Below the pieces are notes generated by a model. That model searched no databases, was not told the origin of the DNA, and was given only the letters and a program-made list of their open reading frames with translations. Positions 5,683 through 7,164 of a stretch of DNA of 7,164 nt are shown here, piece by piece (positions within the stretch are counted from its first letter, which is position 1; each line of letters opens with the position of its first letter). Where the stretch lies: NCBI GenBank assembly GCA_947623795.1, contig CANQHS010000043.1, positions 1 through 7,164 on the forward strand, given 5' to 3'. The position numbers and the translations under genes were made by a program. This DNA comes from an uncultured Clostridia bacterium. Its GTDB lineage: Bacteria > Bacillota > Clostridia > Christensenellales > UBA1242.

Positions 5683-6425
5683 ATGCTTCCTGCATCAAAA
5701 TTGATAATTTTGAAATCTTTTAAATTTGGATTAATGTTTTCACTTAAAACAAAAATTGAATTTGTGTTATTAAATATATTCTTAAAAAGTGCAAATGAAG
5801 ATTTCTTAAAATCTAAATTCTTTTGATTGTCTAAATTTGAATTAACATTTACGACGGAATTCGCTGCGGTATTTGATAAATGCGTGAACAAATTTTCACA
5901 TAAAATGTATTTTGGCTTTCTAGTTACAGCGCGCAATAACATAATCGTTTTTTGTGCTGATAAACTTAAATTTTTAACTTTAACTTTTTTATAAAAATGT
6001 AAATCGTCTAAATCTTTTAACTTATCTTTTTGCTTATCTTTTAAATCGTGAAAAATAAAATTTTTAACATCAAACTTTTTTAGTGTCGCTAAAATTTTTT
6101 CGATTGCAATTTGTTTTCCAATCTTTCTCATTTTAAGAGGGTAGTAGAGATTATAAAAAATGTTTTTGTTTTTAAACAAATAAATTTCTTTTGGAACATA
6201 TGCCAAATTTAAATCTTTGTCTTTAATATCTTTTAAATTTTTGCCATCAAGAAAAATCTCGCCCTCATAGTTTTTGTCAATTTTTGAAATCAATCGCAAA
6301 ACAAAATTGTTTCCGCTCGTTTCGTCACCAAGCAAAACTATGTTGCTTTCAATTTCAAAATTTATGTTATAAAGCGAATAATAATCTTTTATGTATTTGA
6401 TAGACACGACATCAAACTTAATCAT
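5673..6425 (-). CDS. Degenerate ABC-transporter ATPase-like protein (predicted non-hydrolysing)
   Basis: 250 residues with the layout of an ABC nucleotide-binding domain but altered motifs. The frame starts MIKFDVVS and runs into IVLLGDETSGNNF (29-41), which aligns with Walker A GxxxxGK(S/T) but has Asn for Lys and Asn for Ser/Thr. GEIFLDGKNL (55-64) is the conserved strand before the Q-loop, and AYVPKEIYLF (75-84) lacks the Q-loop Gln. LSLSAQ (153-158) replaces the LSGGQ signature and is followed by a well-kept LLRAVTRKP. ILCEN (174-178) replaces the LLLDE Walker B, with Asn for the catalytic Glu. SEN (228-230) replaces the TH of the H-loop. The frame is uninterrupted. The start is ATG 6425, exactly 7 nt after a perfect extended -10 and without a Shine-Dalgarno; the frame could extend to a TTG at 6443 but that lies upstream of the predicted transcript start. 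By eye it is far more AT-rich than both neighbours. Function is unknown; it may be a structural or regulatory pseudo-ATPase. Confidence 0.72.
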   Translation of the reverse strand: MIKFDVVSIKYIKDYYSLYNINFEIESNIVLLGDETSGNNFVLRLISKIDKNYEGEIFLDGKNLKDIKDKDLNLAYVPKEIYLFKNKNIFYNLYYPLKMRKIGKQIAIEKILATLKKFDVKNFIFHDLKDKQKDKLKDLDDLHFYKKVKVKNLSLSAQKTIMLLRAVTRKPKYILCENLFTHLSNTAANSVVNVNSNLDNQKNLDFKKSSFALFKNIFNNTNSIFVLSENINPNLKDFKIINFDAGSIKK

Positions 6426-6431
6426 AAACAC

Positions 6432-6440
6432 ATTATAACA
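6432..6440 (-). promoter_or_regulatory. Extended -10 promoter of the ABC-like gene
   Basis: Read on the minus strand, TGTTATAAT combines an upstream TG with a perfect TATAAT (6437-6432). No credible -35 is found at the 17-nt position (AATAAA). The predicted start is 6425, the A of the ATG, the same geometry as the promoter at 147-174. Confidence 0.6.
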
Positions 6441-6471
6441 CAAAATAAAAAATTTTTATTTTTGTCTGCGC

Positions 6472-6487
6472 AAATTTTTAAAAATTT
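6472..6487. repeat. 16-bp A/T palindrome, copy 2
   Basis: Identical to 1041-1056 and again exactly 34 bp from a -10 hexamer, here the minus-strand one at 6437-6432 (about -47 to -62). It overlaps the foot of the hairpin at 6481-6515. Confidence 0.55.
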
Positions 6488-6515
6488 ATGAAAAGCAGCT
6501 TGCTTTATAAATTTT
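6481..6515 (-). terminator. Probable terminator after the S8 peptidase gene
   Basis: A 14-bp stem with one 2-nt bulge: 6481-6489 pairs with 6507-6515 and 6492-6496 with 6502-6506, loop 6497-6501, bulge GA at 6490-6491. It starts 12 nt past the peptidase stop. On the minus strand the stem ends in four T, then T and five A, so the U-tract is short and the stem is AT-rich. Termination is likely but weaker than at 5653-5682. Confidence 0.55.
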
Positions 6516-6526
6516 ATACGAAAAAA

Positions 6527-7164
6527 CTAAAATTTTAAGTATCCCGCACCTTCGCTATCTTTATCGCCCGTAATCTTAACACAGTGCGAAAGCAAAAAAT
6601 TTTTGATATCATTGTTTGTCATGTTGGGCCAGCGAGATTTTATGTCCGCACAAATTCCAGCAACAATTGGGGTTGCCACACTTGTGCCAGACATTGATGT
6701 GTATGGTGAGCCAATATGATTGCAAGATATTATGTCCACAGCTGGGGCAAGCAAGTCGGGTTTGTGACCATAAATTGTAGGCCCGCGAGAGGAAAAATCA
6801 GCAATGTCCATATTTGCACAATCAAGTCCGCCAACAGTTATTATGTAAGGATTGTTTCCTGGGGATTTGATTGTGTTTTTTTCTGGCCCGCTGTTGCCCG
6901 CCGCGGCGACCACGATTATTCCGCGTTTCCACAAACTTTCCGCACCTTTAGAAAGCGGATCCAAATTGAAGTTTACATCTGCGCCAAAACTCATGCAAAC
7001 GACAGTTATATTGTAAACTTTGTGATTTTCATACACCCATTGCATTGCATCAAGAATAGTGTTTGAATCGCTGTTGCCTTTTTCGCCAAGAGCCTTGATT
7101 GAAATTATGTTGGCTAGCGGGGCAAAACCAGAATATGTTTTATCTAAAATGCCATGTCCTGCGG
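6527..7164 (-). CDS. Subtilisin-like serine peptidase (S8 family, AprX-like), 5' end outside window
   Basis: The last 211 residues of an S8 peptidase, open to the right edge; the N-terminus with the catalytic Asp and His is not in the window. Visible landmarks, numbered within the fragment: the YSGFAPLANIISIKALG strand (about 10-26); the oxyanion Asn90 in AAAGNSGP; ITVGGLD; FSSRGPT; KPDLLAPAVDIIS; and the nucleophile Ser161 in GTSVATP (codon 6682-6680). The closest resemblance by memory is Bacillus AprX and clostridial relatives, which share the SSRGPTxYG and KPD-x-LAP stretches. The chain ends soon after GAGYLKF, so there is no large C-terminal extension. Whether it is secreted or intracellular cannot be told without the N-terminus. 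The GHG near the fragment start is in the loop after the His helix and is not the catalytic HGTH. It lies 101 bp upstream of the ABC-like gene, which has its own promoter. Confidence 0.93.
   Translation of the reverse strand, partial: AGHGILDKTYSGFAPLANIISIKALGEKGNSDSNTILDAMQWVYENHKVYNITVVCMSFGADVNFNLDPLSKGAESLWKRGIIVVAAAGNSGPEKNTIKSPGNNPYIITVGGLDCANMDIADFSSRGPTIYGHKPDLLAPAVDIISCNHIGSPYTSMSGTSVATPIVAGICADIKSRWPNMTNNDIKNFLLSHCVKITGDKDSEGAGYLKF

Noticed and set aside
6426..6443. TTG start for the ABC-like gene at 6443
   Set aside because: It lies upstream of the TATAAT (6437-6432), so it would not be in the predicted transcript, and it has no ribosome site.
6716..7066. A 116-codon plus-strand open frame
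   Set aside because: It is the shadow of the S8 peptidase on the other strand, with no ribosome site and no family resemblance.
7147..7162. GHG near the right edge as the catalytic His of the peptidase
   Set aside because: Its distance to YSGFAP fits the AGNG loop after the catalytic helix. The expected HGTH would lie just beyond position 7164.

Overview
The window looks like a chromosomal segment of a low-GC Gram-positive bacterium (Bacillota, Clostridia-like or a reduced uncultured relative). It carries the Bacillota-specific heat-shock operon ctsR-mcsA-mcsB-clpC in its usual order, with a textbook CtsR operator, strong AGGAGG-type ribosome sites on two of the four genes, and the standard genetic code (no in-frame TGA in any gene). 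I see no mobile element, CRISPR array, tRNA or rRNA.

Layout. Bases 1-171 are the 3' end of an unidentified gene. Bases 181-942 encode a polytopic membrane protein of the YwaF/TMEM164 type, apparently read from a leaderless mRNA and closed by a perfect-palindrome terminator. Bases 943-1298 form a dense control region: a CIRCE-like HrcA site, a 16-bp A/T palindrome, a near-consensus sigma-A promoter, a perfect CtsR box just after the predicted transcription start, and a leader of about 196 nt with three predicted hairpins. Then come ctsR (1299-1760), mcsA (1783-2277), mcsB (2270-3175, overlapping mcsA by 8 nt) and clpC (3177-5648), closed by a two-way terminator at 5653-5682. Two genes follow on the minus strand: a very AT-rich ABC-ATPase-like protein (5673-6425) and, running off the right edge, a subtilisin-like S8 peptidase (6527 to beyond 7164).

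How the genes work together. In the known system CtsR represses the operon. McsA activates the arginine kinase McsB, which phosphorylates CtsR and misfolded proteins on arginine. The ClpC N-domain captures phosphoarginine clients and feeds them to ClpP. Here CtsR, McsA and ClpC all look intact; ClpC keeps both TEH glutamates of the N-domain and the LGF ClpP-docking tripeptide. McsB, however, has lost essentially every residue of the guanidino-kinase active site while keeping its fold-like framework and C-terminal helical region. This is the most interesting point in the window: the operon appears to have kept McsB as a pseudokinase.

The neighbouring ABC-like protein is degenerate in the same way, with altered Walker A, signature, Walker B and H-loop motifs in an uninterrupted reading frame. 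The window therefore holds two adjacent, apparently retained pseudoenzymes. Other unusual points are the CIRCE and CtsR sites on one operon, a 16-bp palindrome at exactly the same distance from two -10 boxes, and two genes whose ATG lies at the predicted transcription start.
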